From contig CAZLFD010000021.1 of assembly GCA_964558715.1 (NCBI GenBank), positions 1 through 24,272 of the forward strand: a stretch of DNA of 24,272 nt, read 5' to 3'. Made by a program: the position numbers and the translations under genes. The notes under the pieces were generated by a model. The model saw nothing but the letters and a program-made list of their open reading frames with translations. It searched no databases and was not told the DNA's origin. Below, in pieces: positions 8,296 through 17,084 of this stretch (the stretch's first letter is position 1; every line of letters starts with the position of its first letter). Source of the stretch: JBGSOV01 sp964558715 (GTDB lineage Bacteria; Patescibacteriota; Gracilibacteria; CAIRYL01; GCA-016699755).

Positions 8296-11200
8296 TTAGG
8301 TGAAATCAACAGAAAAATTTTCAGTAAGCAGTTCTCGCATGTGTGTGTAGAGCTGGTTGGGGTTTTTTAGATACACTCTCTGCCTTGATGGGTCTTCATG
8401 CTCTAAATTACGTAGCCCCTGCCTGACGTCTTCGTATTGTTCCAAAAATTCTTCCGATTCCGACATCCGTTGGATAAAGTCTTGTGGGTTTTCTGTGGAA
8501 CCGACTCTGTAGATGATCCTGCCATCATCGCCAGTGATGTTGCTCTTTACCGTGATTTCAGTTGTGTAAAATTTTTGCAAGGTATGTTCAAACAGCCAAT
8601 CATACGTCTTCACCTCTTGGCTAGGCCGGTTGGCTGCTCTATTCATGGGCGAGCCGTATGGAATGCGAACGTAAGCGCGGATTACCCCGTTTATCGCAGG
8701 CGAGCTAGATGTGCCTGGCTCACTCGGGGCCGAGACAATGGCGACGAGATGCTGTTGGGGGTCGAAATTCGAAAGACTCGCACGCCCATTCGTATACGGA
8801 TTCAGTCTGTCTGTAGCAAGTTCGAGAAGCTGGTCACGGAAATACATTTTTTTTTGTGCTTCTGACATTCCATGAACATCACTGGCATGATCGGCAACTT
8901 TGATCTCGTAGTAGGCAAAAACGGCGGCACCGCCTTGTTCTGCAGCAAGTCTTGTAGCGTCGTAGGGGTCAGTGGACCCACTAGTACTGAACGTCTCGAA
9001 TTGATCCGCAAAGTGCCCCAGGGCATCGTTGCCGTAGGCTTCATCTGATCTCAGATATTCTGCAAAATCGTCGCTGATGGTTTCGGTGATCGGTACGCCC
9101 AGAAATGTTTCGTAATATTCATTTATCGCAGCCCAGGCTTTTTCATCAAGATTCATCGCCCTTAATTCTTCAAAGGCAGCATATCCCTTTTCGGCGAGTA
9201 GAATAAGGGCGTCAAATGGCAGTGTAAAGACATCCCACGTCACCTCTAGCCCCGTACCGGCAGCATTAAGACCAAGTTCAATATACGGTACGGCAGAGGC
9301 GGTATAATGATCATAGTTCAGGCGGATCTGGCCATCGATATATTGCCAGGTACCGATGCCGGTCGGTACTCCGAACGCCTGCCCCAATTCGTCAATTTTT
9401 TCCATAATGTCTGGACCGAGCTCTGCCGCGGCGTTTTGCGCCATCGTAAGGAATTCTGTTGCCGATATTTGCAGCTGATCGATCGCGTGCCGGAGTGTAG
9501 CTATATCCGCGATATTGTAAATATTTTTAATCTCTTCATAGATGTCGCCCAGGATATTGTCGGCTTCATCTTGGTTGGCAAGCAACACCGTGGTATGCGT
9601 CTCGCGCTTGATGAACTCGGCAAACACAGTATTTTCTTTGTCGGCGCGGAACGGCTGATGCGCGAAGCGTTGGCCGAGGGCTTCGTAGAGCGGCCCTGCC
9701 GCCTCATTGCTATCGGTACCGAAGTATTTGGCGCGTACCAGTTTACGCGCAATATCTGGAGTAATCTGGGAATAGCCTTTCTCGATCTCTGGGTATTGCT
9801 CGCTGTACTGCTGGGCGGCTTGGCGCAGAAAAAGACTTAATACACCCATCGACAAGCCGGCGCGCTGGCGGGTTTGCGGCATACTGTCGATGAAAAAGCG
9901 TGCCGAGCTCGGCCATTTGTTTGTGAGCACTTGCTCCCGGTCTTCATCCGTTCGTGCCGCTTCAAAATCACGATGCCAATCGAGAAGATCTTCTAAAGGA
10001 GTTGTCTGCATGGCTATGATAGCTGCCGTTTTCTCATCATCGGCTTTGATGGCTTCTTTTTCCCATTCATTAAGATTATATGTTTCTTGCTCTTCTGCTT
10101 CATCGAAGTGTTCATGCAGTTGGTCGTACATTGCTTTGGCTGCCGATCCCCTCAGGAGTGCGGCATCATCGAGTAGTCCGGCTTCTTTAAAAATGTTAAA
10201 ACCAAAATTCTTTGCGACTTCGTGGGCGGCAAAGCCAACCAGGCCGACGCGGGTCGCCTTGCCGACAAACCCCTTGCCGAAGACACCCTTCCAGATGACT
10301 AAGGCGCCCAATCCGACCACGGCCGCTTTTTCGACACCATCACCGTATCTGAGCATATCGCCCAGTCGATCGAGCAGTATGCGTGGCGGGTCGGTGGGAA
10401 CAATGCCGGCCTGCGCTTCGGCAGCGTGTTCTTGCGCTTGGAATTCTTGCGGAATCGATGCTTCGCGTTGAAGTACCAGGTCGCGAAAGAGTTTGAGGGC
10501 AAAGAGAGCGCCCGGATCTTCATTTGCGACAGCATTGTAGAAATCGTCGAAATTCTCGTACTGCGTGCCGCCGTCTACCACCATGACTTCAGCGAGTTTG
10601 GGCCGGAGGATATTATGGTCGAGACTGGAGTTCAGGTCACCATCGGCGTCGAACCAGGTGGCGGCCGAGACATCGGGTGTATTGTTTTCACTATCAGCTT
10701 GAAAGTTCACGCGGTTATGCACATACGAATAGACCGAGTCATTAAGCGAGATACCGTACACCTGCTGAAATGCGTTGTTGATCTGTTTCTCGGGTACGCT
10801 CAAAATACCCTGGCGCAGCTTGCGCGCGATATCGTTACCTTCATCTTCCCCGTTCATCATAGCCTCGATGATCTCATCTTTGCGTTCGTCGTGGCGCACG
10901 GTGTTGGCTTGTTGTATTACGCGCGACAACTCAGCCTCTTGCCCCGCAAGCTCTCTCAGCGTCAATCGGCGGATATTGGCGGTACTGGAGAGCGCATCTG
11001 CATCGCCGATCTCATCGGGAAGGTCGGCTTTAATGGTAGGAAAGATATTCTCCTTCTTTTCGTTGAGAATACCGATCACGGTCGCGTAGGCATCTGCATC
11101 TCTATCAATCCTCCCAAGTAGATCCGGAAAGCCATTTGTCAGCGCGGCGAGATACGCAGGTTCAATGTCATCGGTATACGCTCTCATGTTATCCGTAAGA

Positions 11201-12393
11201 TATCTTATGGCCGTATCATGATTCGCATCTTCGCTATCGATAGCGGCATTGTAGAAATCCAGCTGAGTGTCAAATGCATCAGTGAAGCCACTACCGATGG
11301 TATCGGCTAGCTTCGCGTGTATGGCATCTATTTTCTGCAAAAACACCTGTTGTGCCATTGGGTCATGTTTCTTGATATCTGCCCCGAAACTGTTTATTTT
11401 CTCCGTGACTTGTGTTTTGTAGTAGTCTTTAATTACATCGCGATAGGCGTCGAAATTTTGAGCAAGAGTATCGATGATTTCGTTGTGCCGGAGAAAGGCT
11501 GTTTCGATCTCGTCCGCGGTTGCGGTCAATGCTACGCCTCTCGTGGATAATTCTCTGTGGAGCATTTCGGTATGCCGTTCGATAAAGTCGCGCGCGCCGT
11601 TGCTGAGGTTTGGGGCTTTCAAAGCCGCTAGCAGCTGCTCGCCATCGGCAAAATCAAGATCGGTGCGCGTTATCTCGATCATCTTCTTCAGAAAAGCTGC
11701 CTGGTCTTCATTCTCCGCATCGAAGATCAACCTTCCGTCTGCGTCGAACCATTGCTCTGCCGGAATTCCGAGCGCTAGTGCCGCTGCCGCATCATACGCG
11801 GCGATGGTTTCGGTGGGGTCGATGTTCTTCGCCTGTAATAGGGCAGGGATCCCTAGGCGCACGTCTCGCATCAATTCGGCTGCCGGTGAGTAGGCGTGAC
11901 GAAGGGAATCTAGGTATTCTTGCGCATGTTCGCGTACCAGTGTGATGAGCAGGTTGTTATTATCGATGCCCTCGACGGAAAACCCATCAAGTTGCGCATT
12001 ATGGCCACTCTCTTCCGGGTCAGCCTTGATATCTGCCCGAATCCGAAACAACTCGCGCTCGAGCGTGGCGATGTAGTTCGCTTGCTGGTCGGCATTTAGA
12101 TCTTTGAGTGCAGCAGAGATATCAGCAAGCTGAAAACTGTCGTTATGCAGTAGCTGGTAGGCAAGAAATTTTTGAACCGATTGTTCATGCGATGAGGTGA
12201 GATTGAGTGCAACAAAGACATCTGTATTAACTGTTGTAACGGTCGCTTCGAATTCTTCTTGTTCGTCTTTTGCTTCTTCAGTATTTGGCGACACAATATG
12301 TTCCCTCACCCCGTCGACACGGTAGATAAGGCGGGGCTCGCTAAAGAAAGCATGAAGGGAACGCCAATAGTCAAAGCGCGAGCAAAACCGCAT
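8296..12393 (-). CDS. Giant unrecognised 1365-residue protein, first gene of the four-gene unit
   Basis: No family recognised. Long, acidic and mostly helical in appearance. It has no signal peptide. Two short hydrophobic stretches at about residues 690-701 and 714-724, separated by a basic Gly-rich link, could form a membrane hairpin and split the protein into two halves. The hexapeptide WFDADG occurs twice (residues 215-220 and 580-585), each after a helical stretch, suggesting an internal duplication; the Asp-rich loops recall metal-binding loops but do not fit the 12-residue EF-hand pattern. The C-terminal 150 or so residues look more strand-rich. A promoter sits about 24 bases before the ATG. 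The open frame of 4.1 kb with protein-like composition makes it certainly coding; the function is unknown. Confidence 0.88.
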   Translation of the reverse strand: MRFCSRFDYWRSLHAFFSEPRLIYRVDGVREHIVSPNTEEAKDEQEEFEATVTTVNTDVFVALNLTSSHEQSVQKFLAYQLLHNDSFQLADISAALKDLNADQQANYIATLERELFRIRADIKADPEESGHNAQLDGFSVEGIDNNNLLITLVREHAQEYLDSLRHAYSPAAELMRDVRLGIPALLQAKNIDPTETIAAYDAAAALALGIPAEQWFDADGRLIFDAENEDQAAFLKKMIEITRTDLDFADGEQLLAALKAPNLSNGARDFIERHTEMLHRELSTRGVALTATADEIETAFLRHNEIIDTLAQNFDAYRDVIKDYYKTQVTEKINSFGADIKKHDPMAQQVFLQKIDAIHAKLADTIGSGFTDAFDTQLDFYNAAIDSEDANHDTAIRYLTDNMRAYTDDIEPAYLAALTNGFPDLLGRIDRDADAYATVIGILNEKKENIFPTIKADLPDEIGDADALSSTANIRRLTLRELAGQEAELSRVIQQANTVRHDERKDEIIEAMMNGEDEGNDIARKLRQGILSVPEKQINNAFQQVYGISLNDSVYSYVHNRVNFQADSENNTPDVSAATWFDADGDLNSSLDHNILRPKLAEVMVVDGGTQYENFDDFYNAVANEDPGALFALKLFRDLVLQREASIPQEFQAQEHAAEAQAGIVPTDPPRILLDRLGDMLRYGDGVEKAAVVGLGALVIWKGVFGKGFVGKATRVGLVGFAAHEVAKNFGFNIFKEAGLLDDAALLRGSAAKAMYDQLHEHFDEAEEQETYNLNEWEKEAIKADDEKTAAIIAMQTTPLEDLLDWHRDFEAARTDEDREQVLTNKWPSSARFFIDSMPQTRQRAGLSMGVLSLFLRQAAQQYSEQYPEIEKGYSQITPDIARKLVRAKYFGTDSNEAAGPLYEALGQRFAHQPFRADKENTVFAEFIKRETHTTVLLANQDEADNILGDIYEEIKNIYNIADIATLRHAIDQLQISATEFLTMAQNAAAELGPDIMEKIDELGQAFGVPTGIGTWQYIDGQIRLNYDHYTASAVPYIELGLNAAGTGLEVTWDVFTLPFDALILLAEKGYAAFEELRAMNLDEKAWAAINEYYETFLGVPITETISDDFAEYLRSDEAYGNDALGHFADQFETFSTSGSTDPYDATRLAAEQGGAAVFAYYEIKVADHASDVHGMSEAQKKMYFRDQLLELATDRLNPYTNGRASLSNFDPQQHLVAIVSAPSEPGTSSSPAINGVIRAYVRIPYGSPMNRAANRPSQEVKTYDWLFEHTLQKFYTTEITVKSNITGDDGRIIYRVGSTENPQDFIQRMSESEEFLEQYEDVRQGLRNLEHEDPSRQRVYLKNPNQLYTHMRELLTENFSVDFT

Positions 12394-12423
12394 GTTTGTT
12401 TTTGGGTATTATTTAATCTTCTG

Positions 12424-12452
12424 ATTTTAACATAAAAGCACGCTTGATTCAA
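12424..12452 (-). promoter_or_regulatory. Predicted promoter of the giant-protein unit
   Basis: Read on the minus strand: -35 box TTGAAT (12447-12452), 17-base spacer, -10 box TAAAAT (12424-12429). A start near 12417 gives an A-rich leader of about 24 bases without a Shine-Dalgarno motif before the ATG at 12393. It is the only good promoter seen for the four genes. Confidence 0.65.
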
Positions 12453-12478
12453 GGAGTTATGCGGTTCAGCCTTAAGCA

Positions 12479-12501
12479 GCAATCCACAATCTGCAATCAG
12501 G
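12479..12501. repeat. Copy 1 of CAATC-rich intergenic repeat
   Basis: This 23-base segment matches 18026-18055 except for a seven-base gap and one substitution: both begin GCAATCC, continue CAATC and end TGCAATCAGG. Both copies are intergenic. Short direct repeats of CAATC are visible inside each. Confidence 0.6.
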
Positions 12502-12584
12502 AATAAAAGAGCATGGTAAATTCTAAAATTTGCTTCTTAAATACCATAAACCCCTCTAACCACGCTTATTAAAAGAAAGTAGTC

Positions 12585-12974
12585 TCAAGATTGTTTTTTC
12601 TTGTTACGAACACTTTGTAATGTACAAGTCGTCTGATGAAGATCTTCTAGTTTACCGAAGCGTTTGAGTTGGTCTTTTACCCTTTGGTGGAGCTGTTTAT
12701 TCTTTTGCAGGGTCAGGTTGCAGAGGTAGAGCAAAATCTCTGCAGCGCGGATGGTTTCTTCGCGGGCGATTCGGTGCATTTTTTTCATACTTGAATCACT
12801 GGGTGGGTCGAGTTTTTCGAACGCTTTTACAATTGATTTCTCATCTAGGCTGCGTAGTGTGTCGTCGTGAACTCCCATCATGCGAAAAGCGCGAATCATC
12901 TCGAGCGTGGCGGGTTGCCCCGTCGCGAAGAGCGTCTGCGATTCATATCTAGATGATGTGTGATTTAGTGGCAT
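12585..12974 (-). CDS. Unrecognised 129-residue protein
   Basis: No family recognised. A small soluble protein, predicted mostly helical, with a basic C-terminal end (RNKKKQS) and a Leu-rich middle (AAEILLYLCNLTLQKNK) that could be a coiled-coil or dimerisation helix. No signal peptide or clear transmembrane segment. It has its own promoter and is separated from the giant-protein gene by 191 bases that hold the repeat at 12479 and the promoter at 12424, so it is probably transcribed separately. The 390-base open frame, good start context relative to the promoter, and protein-like composition support coding. The basic tail would allow nucleic-acid binding, but that is speculation. Confidence 0.65.
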   Translation of the reverse strand: MPLNHTSSRYESQTLFATGQPATLEMIRAFRMMGVHDDTLRSLDEKSIVKAFEKLDPPSDSSMKKMHRIAREETIRAAEILLYLCNLTLQKNKQLHQRVKDQLKRFGKLEDLHQTTCTLQSVRNKKKQS

Positions 12975-12993
12975 AATAAATTTTTCACCATGG

Positions 12994-13023
12994 AGTATAG
13001 CACAGCAAAAAAGTGGTGGGCAA
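12994..13023 (-). promoter_or_regulatory. Predicted promoter of the 129-residue gene
   Basis: Minus strand: -35 box TTGCCC (13018-13023), 18-base spacer, -10 box TATACT (12994-12999). A start near 12987 leaves about 13 bases before the ATG at 12974. Confidence 0.5.
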
Positions 13024-13215
13024 CTTTCGTAATCCGCAGTATTCCTCTTAAATCAGTAGCAGAAATTACGAAATACAAGAACAGGAGCATTGATCGACAT
13101 CTGTAATTTATCGAATAAAAAAGTAGTTCAAGTAGTGATTTTTACTTGCCTTTTTATGGTCTCATTTTCTCATCATACATCGAGGATGCATTTTGAATGC
13201 TGAAAGCGAACACAC

Positions 13216-13256
13216 ATCATCGTGCGATCGAATATCGCAGCATGATTGTTTTTTTT
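13216..13256 (+). terminator. Orphan rho-independent terminator
   Basis: ATCAT (13216-13220) pairs with ATGAT (13242-13246); after a 2x2 internal loop, TGCGAT (13223-13228) pairs with ATCGCA (13234-13239) around a five-base loop. Eight T follow at 13249-13256. The direction is plus strand, yet no plus-strand gene lies upstream in this window for over 8 kb, so it may end a small RNA or block antisense transcription into greA. Confidence 0.55.
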
Positions 13257-13298
13257 CGAATTATAAATTCTATTATGATGCGGTAGCTGATGGTGATT

Positions 13299-13323
13299 AA
13301 GACCGAATACAGGTCTTTATTCG
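13299..13323. other. Two overlapping, mutually exclusive hairpins downstream of greA
   Basis: AAGACC (13299-13304) can pair with GGTCTT (13312-13317), or CGAATA (13304-13309) can pair with TATTCG (13318-13323). The two stems cannot form together. No T-run follows on the minus strand, so this is not a standard terminator for greA. Confidence 0.35.
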
Positions 13324-13370
13324 ATGCTTTTGAGTTCGATTTAATTTTCTCCTGTTTGCAGTCCACTGAA

Positions 13371-13889
13371 TCACTTCAGCTCTAATAACTCAAATTCAAA
13401 GGTTCCTGCAGGTGCGATGATGCTGACTTTGTCACCCTTCTTTTTGCCGAGCAGAGCGCTGCCGATAGGGGATTCGTTAGAAATGCGTGATTTGAGAGGA
13501 TCGGTTTCGGTAGAACCGACAATGGTGAATTCTTCTGCGCCTTCTTCTTTCTTCGTCAGATTTTTGATCTTAACCGTGGTACCGATTTGCACGGATTTTC
13601 CGGAATGGGCTTTTTTTTCGTCGATGACCTCCGCGTTTTTCACCATCTTCTCGAGTTCTACAATACGGCCTTCGACGAAGGCTTGCTCGTTTTTGGCTTC
13701 TTCATATTCAGAATTTTCAGAGAGGTCACCATACGAAATGGCTTCTTTGAGGCGTTCTGCCACTTCTTTTCGCTTATCGCCCTTTAAATACTGTAGTTCG
13801 TTTTTGAGGGTGTCGAGTCCTTCTTGAGTGAGGATTACCACTTCTTCTTTGAGATTCGCATCGGTGCTGGTTTTTTTCTTGGTAGCCAT
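13371..13889 (-). CDS. greA: Transcription elongation factor GreA
   Basis: GreA enters the secondary channel of RNA polymerase and stimulates cleavage of backtracked RNA. Seen: an N-terminal coiled-coil of about 85 residues with the tip motif GDLSEN at residues 54-59, whose acidic residues (D55, E58) place the catalytic metal, then the C-terminal FKBP-like domain with SPIGSALLGKKKGDKV, which matches the family signature. The length of 172 residues includes a lysine-rich N-terminal extension of about 12 residues over the usual 158-160. It lies 25 bases after rpoD and is the last gene of the dnaG-rpoD-greA cluster. It ends in TGA, showing TGA is a stop here. No Shine-Dalgarno is visible. Confidence 0.97.
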   Translation of the reverse strand: MATKKKTSTDANLKEEVVILTQEGLDTLKNELQYLKGDKRKEVAERLKEAISYGDLSENSEYEEAKNEQAFVEGRIVELEKMVKNAEVIDEKKAHSGKSVQIGTTVKIKNLTKKEEGAEEFTIVGSTETDPLKSRISNESPIGSALLGKKKGDKVSIIAPAGTFEFELLELK

Positions 13890-13914
13890 GACTGTTCAGG
13901 AGAAATAAAAAAAT

Positions 13915-15303
13915 CTAGAGTTCAAAATCGGCCCATTCATCTGCCTTGGGCAGAGTGGCGAGCTTCTTTTTTGGTTTGTTCTTAATGGCCTTTTCGCCAT
14001 TCTCATCAAAGGCTTCACGAATCTTGGTGCTCGTCGGATGATCCTTCAATTTTTGCAGCACCTTCGCTTCGATCTGGCGAATGCGTTCACGCGTGACGCC
14101 GAATTCTTGCCCGACTTCTTCGAGTGTATGCCCGATGCCATCCTTCAGCCCAAAGCGCATTTCGATGATTTTGGCTTCACGCGGAGTCAGATATTGCAGC
14201 ATTTCTTGGATATTTTCCTTTAATATCTGGCGGCTAGTCGCTTCGGTTGGGGCGATAGTCTCATCATCTTCGATAAAATCCCCGAGTTTGCTGTCTTCTT
14301 CGGCACCGACGGGTGCTTCGAGTGACAAAATATCCTGCGAGATTTTTTTGATATGGCGCACTTTTTTTACCTCCATATCCATTTCGGCTGAAAGCTCCTC
14401 AACCGTCGGCTCGCGCCCTAGTTCTTGCGAGAGGCGGCGTTGGGTGTGTGTTAGCTTGTTGATCGTCTCTACCATGTGTACCGGTATGCGAATAGTACGT
14501 GCCTGGTCGGCAATCGCACGTGTTATGGCCTGGCGGATCCACCAGGTGGCATAGGTACTGAATTTGAACCCGCGCTCTGGATCGAACTTTTCTACTGCAC
14601 GAAAGAGACCGATGTTCCCTTCTTGAATAAGATCTAAAAACGACAGGCCACGACCGATGTATTTTTTTGCAATGGAAACGACAAGACGCAGATTCGCCTC
14701 CGCTAAATATTGCTTGGCGCTCATATCGCCTTTGCTGATACGACGTGCGAGTTTTTTCTCTTCCTCAGCCGACAAAAGTGGTACCCGCCCAATCTCAGAT
14801 AAATACATGCGCACCGAATCATTGGCAATCTCTGACAGGTCGATCATGCGCCGCTTTTCTTCTTCGGTCATTACTTCTTCCTCTTCTTCGGGTTCTTCTT
14901 CGACATCGGTTTGCGAGGCTTTCTCGAGTTCGTCAAAATCTTCTTCTACCTCGTCATCTAAATCGTAGCGCTCTTCGCGCATGATGGTTGCGAGAGCAGC
15001 TTTTTCTTTTTTCTTCCCTTTTCCCTTGGGCTTTTCTTTGGTGCCGCCATCTTCGTTTTTTCGCTTCCAGATTAGATCATCACGCACATCGATCACTTCG
15101 ATGCCAATCTCCATAAAGAGCGTGTAGATCTCGTCGAGCAAAATCACATTGTGTTCGGCTTCGGGCATTGCCTTCATTAGCTCTTGCTGAGTGACAAAGC
15201 CATGTTCGCGGCCTTTCTTGACAAGTTTACGCACACTATTGGGGAACTTACTCAGTTCTTCTTCGGTCGGTTGCCGGATAAAAGTTGCATTCTTTTTAGC
15301 CAT
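13915..15303 (-). CDS. rpoD: Primary RNA polymerase sigma factor (sigma-70/RpoD)
   Basis: Housekeeping sigma factor. Domains in order: region 1.1 (about residues 15-80, including GREHGFVTQQELMKAMPE); a low-complexity linker rich in Lys then Glu/Asp (about 85-150); region 1.2 (about 157-190); region 2 (about 202-265, with LIQEGNIGLFRAVEKFD and the -10-binding YATWWIRQAI at 251-260); region 3 (about 265-345); region 4 with its helix-turn-helix (about 393-420, GVTRERIRQIEAKVLQKLK) that reads the -35 box. After region 4 comes an extra tail of about 35 residues (basic KNKPKKK then acidic WADFEL) not usual for RpoD. The gene starts 11 bases after dnaG and ends in TAG. The predicted promoters in this window match this class of sigma factor. 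Confidence 0.97.
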   Translation of the reverse strand: MAKKNATFIRQPTEEELSKFPNSVRKLVKKGREHGFVTQQELMKAMPEAEHNVILLDEIYTLFMEIGIEVIDVRDDLIWKRKNEDGGTKEKPKGKGKKKEKAALATIMREERYDLDDEVEEDFDELEKASQTDVEEEPEEEEEVMTEEEKRRMIDLSEIANDSVRMYLSEIGRVPLLSAEEEKKLARRISKGDMSAKQYLAEANLRLVVSIAKKYIGRGLSFLDLIQEGNIGLFRAVEKFDPERGFKFSTYATWWIRQAITRAIADQARTIRIPVHMVETINKLTHTQRRLSQELGREPTVEELSAEMDMEVKKVRHIKKISQDILSLEAPVGAEEDSKLGDFIEDDETIAPTEATSRQILKENIQEMLQYLTPREAKIIEMRFGLKDGIGHTLEEVGQEFGVTRERIRQIEAKVLQKLKDHPTSTKIREAFDENGEKAIKNKPKKKLATLPKADEWADFEL

Positions 15304-15314
15304 GGAGGTGGTAT

Positions 15315-17075
15315 TTAAGACTGGTGGAAACGGTTCATGAGCTTGGTGAGTTCGTTCATCTGTACGATGAGACGGGTGCTTTCGCTATCGCCACTTTTGA
15401 GCTGCGTGCTGAGCTCGGTCAGCTTTTTCGGGATAAGAGTTTGATTCAACTTATTGATGGTTGTAATCAGTTCTTTGACGCGCAGCATTTCTGAGAGATG
15501 ACCGAGACGCTGCTCGGCGTAAAGGGCAAGTGGACGCCACTTCTCGCTTTCTTCATGCGGCAAAGCTTGCCACATTTCTTCAGGTGACAAATTACCCTCT
15601 TGAGTATAGTGCTGCTGCAGCTGTTTGTAAAACTTTTTTTCCTGCGGTTCCATCAAATCGGCGAGCAAGTGTTTTTGGGCTTCGGCAAGAAGTTCGGGAA
15701 AATTCAGAAGTAGTGCGAACAAGTAGTCTGTCTGGCTGATTCTACGACTCGCCGGCTCGGCTTTTGCGCGTTCGGTCGCGTACGGGGTTGATGTGCGGCG
15801 GTACTCCATCAGCTCTCGTTCGATTACTGCGGGCCGAGAGCCGAGTTTATCTGCGATGACCCCTAAAAAATGTTCGCGTTCTACGGCGCGTGGCAGGCTG
15901 TCGAGTACGGGCAAAAGTTCATCGAGAATCGCTTTTTTGTCGGCGAGGTTGTGTGGGTCTCGATGCAACACAGCACGAGCCAGAAACGCATCCATACTCG
16001 TTTTACGCTCGGTTACGGCTGCTAAAAATTCTGCCTGGTTTTCGCGCACGGCTTCATCGGGGTCTTTTCCTCCAGGAATCGAAATAACTTCTACTTCTAA
16101 ACCGTTGCGATAAGCGATGGCAGCGGTGCGGCGGCTGGCTGCCTGGCCAGCAGCATCGACATCGAGTGCGAGCGCGATGGTCTGGGCATGGCGTTTGAGT
16201 AAACGCGCATGCTCTGTTGTAAACGCCGTGCCCGAGACCGAGACGACATTTTTTACTCCTACAGCGGCACAGGCGAGTACGTCAAAATAGCCTTCAACTA
16301 AAATCACGGTCTTCTCGTTGCGCACTACTTCTTTTGCTTCGTAAAGCCCATAGAGGATCTCTGATTTTTTATAGAGTTTCGTTTCCGGTGAATTCAGATA
16401 CTTCGGTGCTTTATCTGAGTTGCCGATATAGCGGCCACCAAAGCCGACGATGCGCCCACGCGTATTCACAATCGGGAACATCAGGCGATTGCGGAATTTA
16501 TCACGTACCGAGCCAGAATTTTGCTGATCTGCAGTCACTAATCCCGCATCGAGCATTTCTTTGCGCGAATATCCTTTCTCTAGCAAATGTTTCTCGAGGG
16601 CGTGGTCGGCATCGGGCGCGAAGCCCACACGAAAGTGCTGCAAAACTGCTTTGGTCAACTTCCGCTTCTCAAGCTCGGCTTGTGCCTTGCTACTGGCTTG
16701 TAATTGCTTTTCAAAAAATTCTGTGGCGGTATCTAAAACATCTAGCGCCCGTTCGCGTTCGGCTTCATCTTTTTTACTTGGCGGCTTGTAGTCTTTGAGT
16801 GGCACATTCGCTTTTTGGGCAAGCACATGCAGCGCTTCCGGAAAACTGCAGTTTTCGACTTTCTGCACGAAAGAAAAGATATCACCGCCATTATTACAAG
16901 CAAAACACCAGGCAAATCCTTTACTATCGCTGATCACAAGCGAAGGGTCGTGATCGTCATGAAAGGGGCAGATGGCTTTAAAATTACCGGCGCCACTGCC
17001 AGGATGCAGCGTGCAGTAGTCGCGCGCGACTTCCGAAATACTGAGCCGTTGTTTGATTTCTGGTACAGGATCCAT
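15315..17075 (-). CDS. dnaG: DNA primase
   Basis: Synthesises RNA primers at the replication fork. The N-terminal zinc-binding domain has C36, H39, C57 and C60 (the CHC2-type pattern). The catalytic core shows the basic motif FRNRLMFPI (about residues 194-202), YLNSPET (226-232), and the TOPRIM motifs EGYFDVLA (261-268) and ALDVDAAG (303-310), whose acidic residues bind the metals. The C-terminal part (about 430-586) is the helicase-binding region, weakly conserved as is typical. The length of 586 residues is normal. It heads a dnaG-rpoD-greA cluster, related to the classical macromolecular synthesis operon but without rpsU and with greA added. A promoter is predicted only about three bases before the start, suggesting a near-leaderless message. 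Confidence 0.97.
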   Translation of the reverse strand: MDPVPEIKQRLSISEVARDYCTLHPGSGAGNFKAICPFHDDHDPSLVISDSKGFAWCFACNNGGDIFSFVQKVENCSFPEALHVLAQKANVPLKDYKPPSKKDEAERERALDVLDTATEFFEKQLQASSKAQAELEKRKLTKAVLQHFRVGFAPDADHALEKHLLEKGYSRKEMLDAGLVTADQQNSGSVRDKFRNRLMFPIVNTRGRIVGFGGRYIGNSDKAPKYLNSPETKLYKKSEILYGLYEAKEVVRNEKTVILVEGYFDVLACAAVGVKNVVSVSGTAFTTEHARLLKRHAQTIALALDVDAAGQAASRRTAAIAYRNGLEVEVISIPGGKDPDEAVRENQAEFLAAVTERKTSMDAFLARAVLHRDPHNLADKKAILDELLPVLDSLPRAVEREHFLGVIADKLGSRPAVIERELMEYRRTSTPYATERAKAEPASRRISQTDYLFALLLNFPELLAEAQKHLLADLMEPQEKKFYKQLQQHYTQEGNLSPEEMWQALPHEESEKWRPLALYAEQRLGHLSEMLRVKELITTINKLNQTLIPKKLTELSTQLKSGDSESTRLIVQMNELTKLMNRFHQS

Positions 17076-17084
17076 GGTTTCTTG

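Larger units (their letters stand above)
12975..13370. other. A+T-rich gene-free region
   Basis: Nearly 400 bases between the 129-residue gene and the end of greA with no credible open frame on either strand. It contains the promoter at 12994-13023, an orphan plus-strand terminator at 13216-13256 and two mutually exclusive hairpins at 13299-13323. No tRNA-like cloverleaf was seen. A small plus-strand RNA ending at 13256 is possible. Confidence 0.6.

Noticed and set aside
10426..11121. 231-codon plus-strand frame opposite the giant gene
   Set aside because: It is a shadow of the 4.1-kb minus-strand coding frame, with no promoter or recognisable domain.
11700..11800. EF-hand at WFDADG of the giant protein
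   Set aside because: The DADG spacing does not give the 12-residue calcium loop; only an Asp-rich turn can be claimed.
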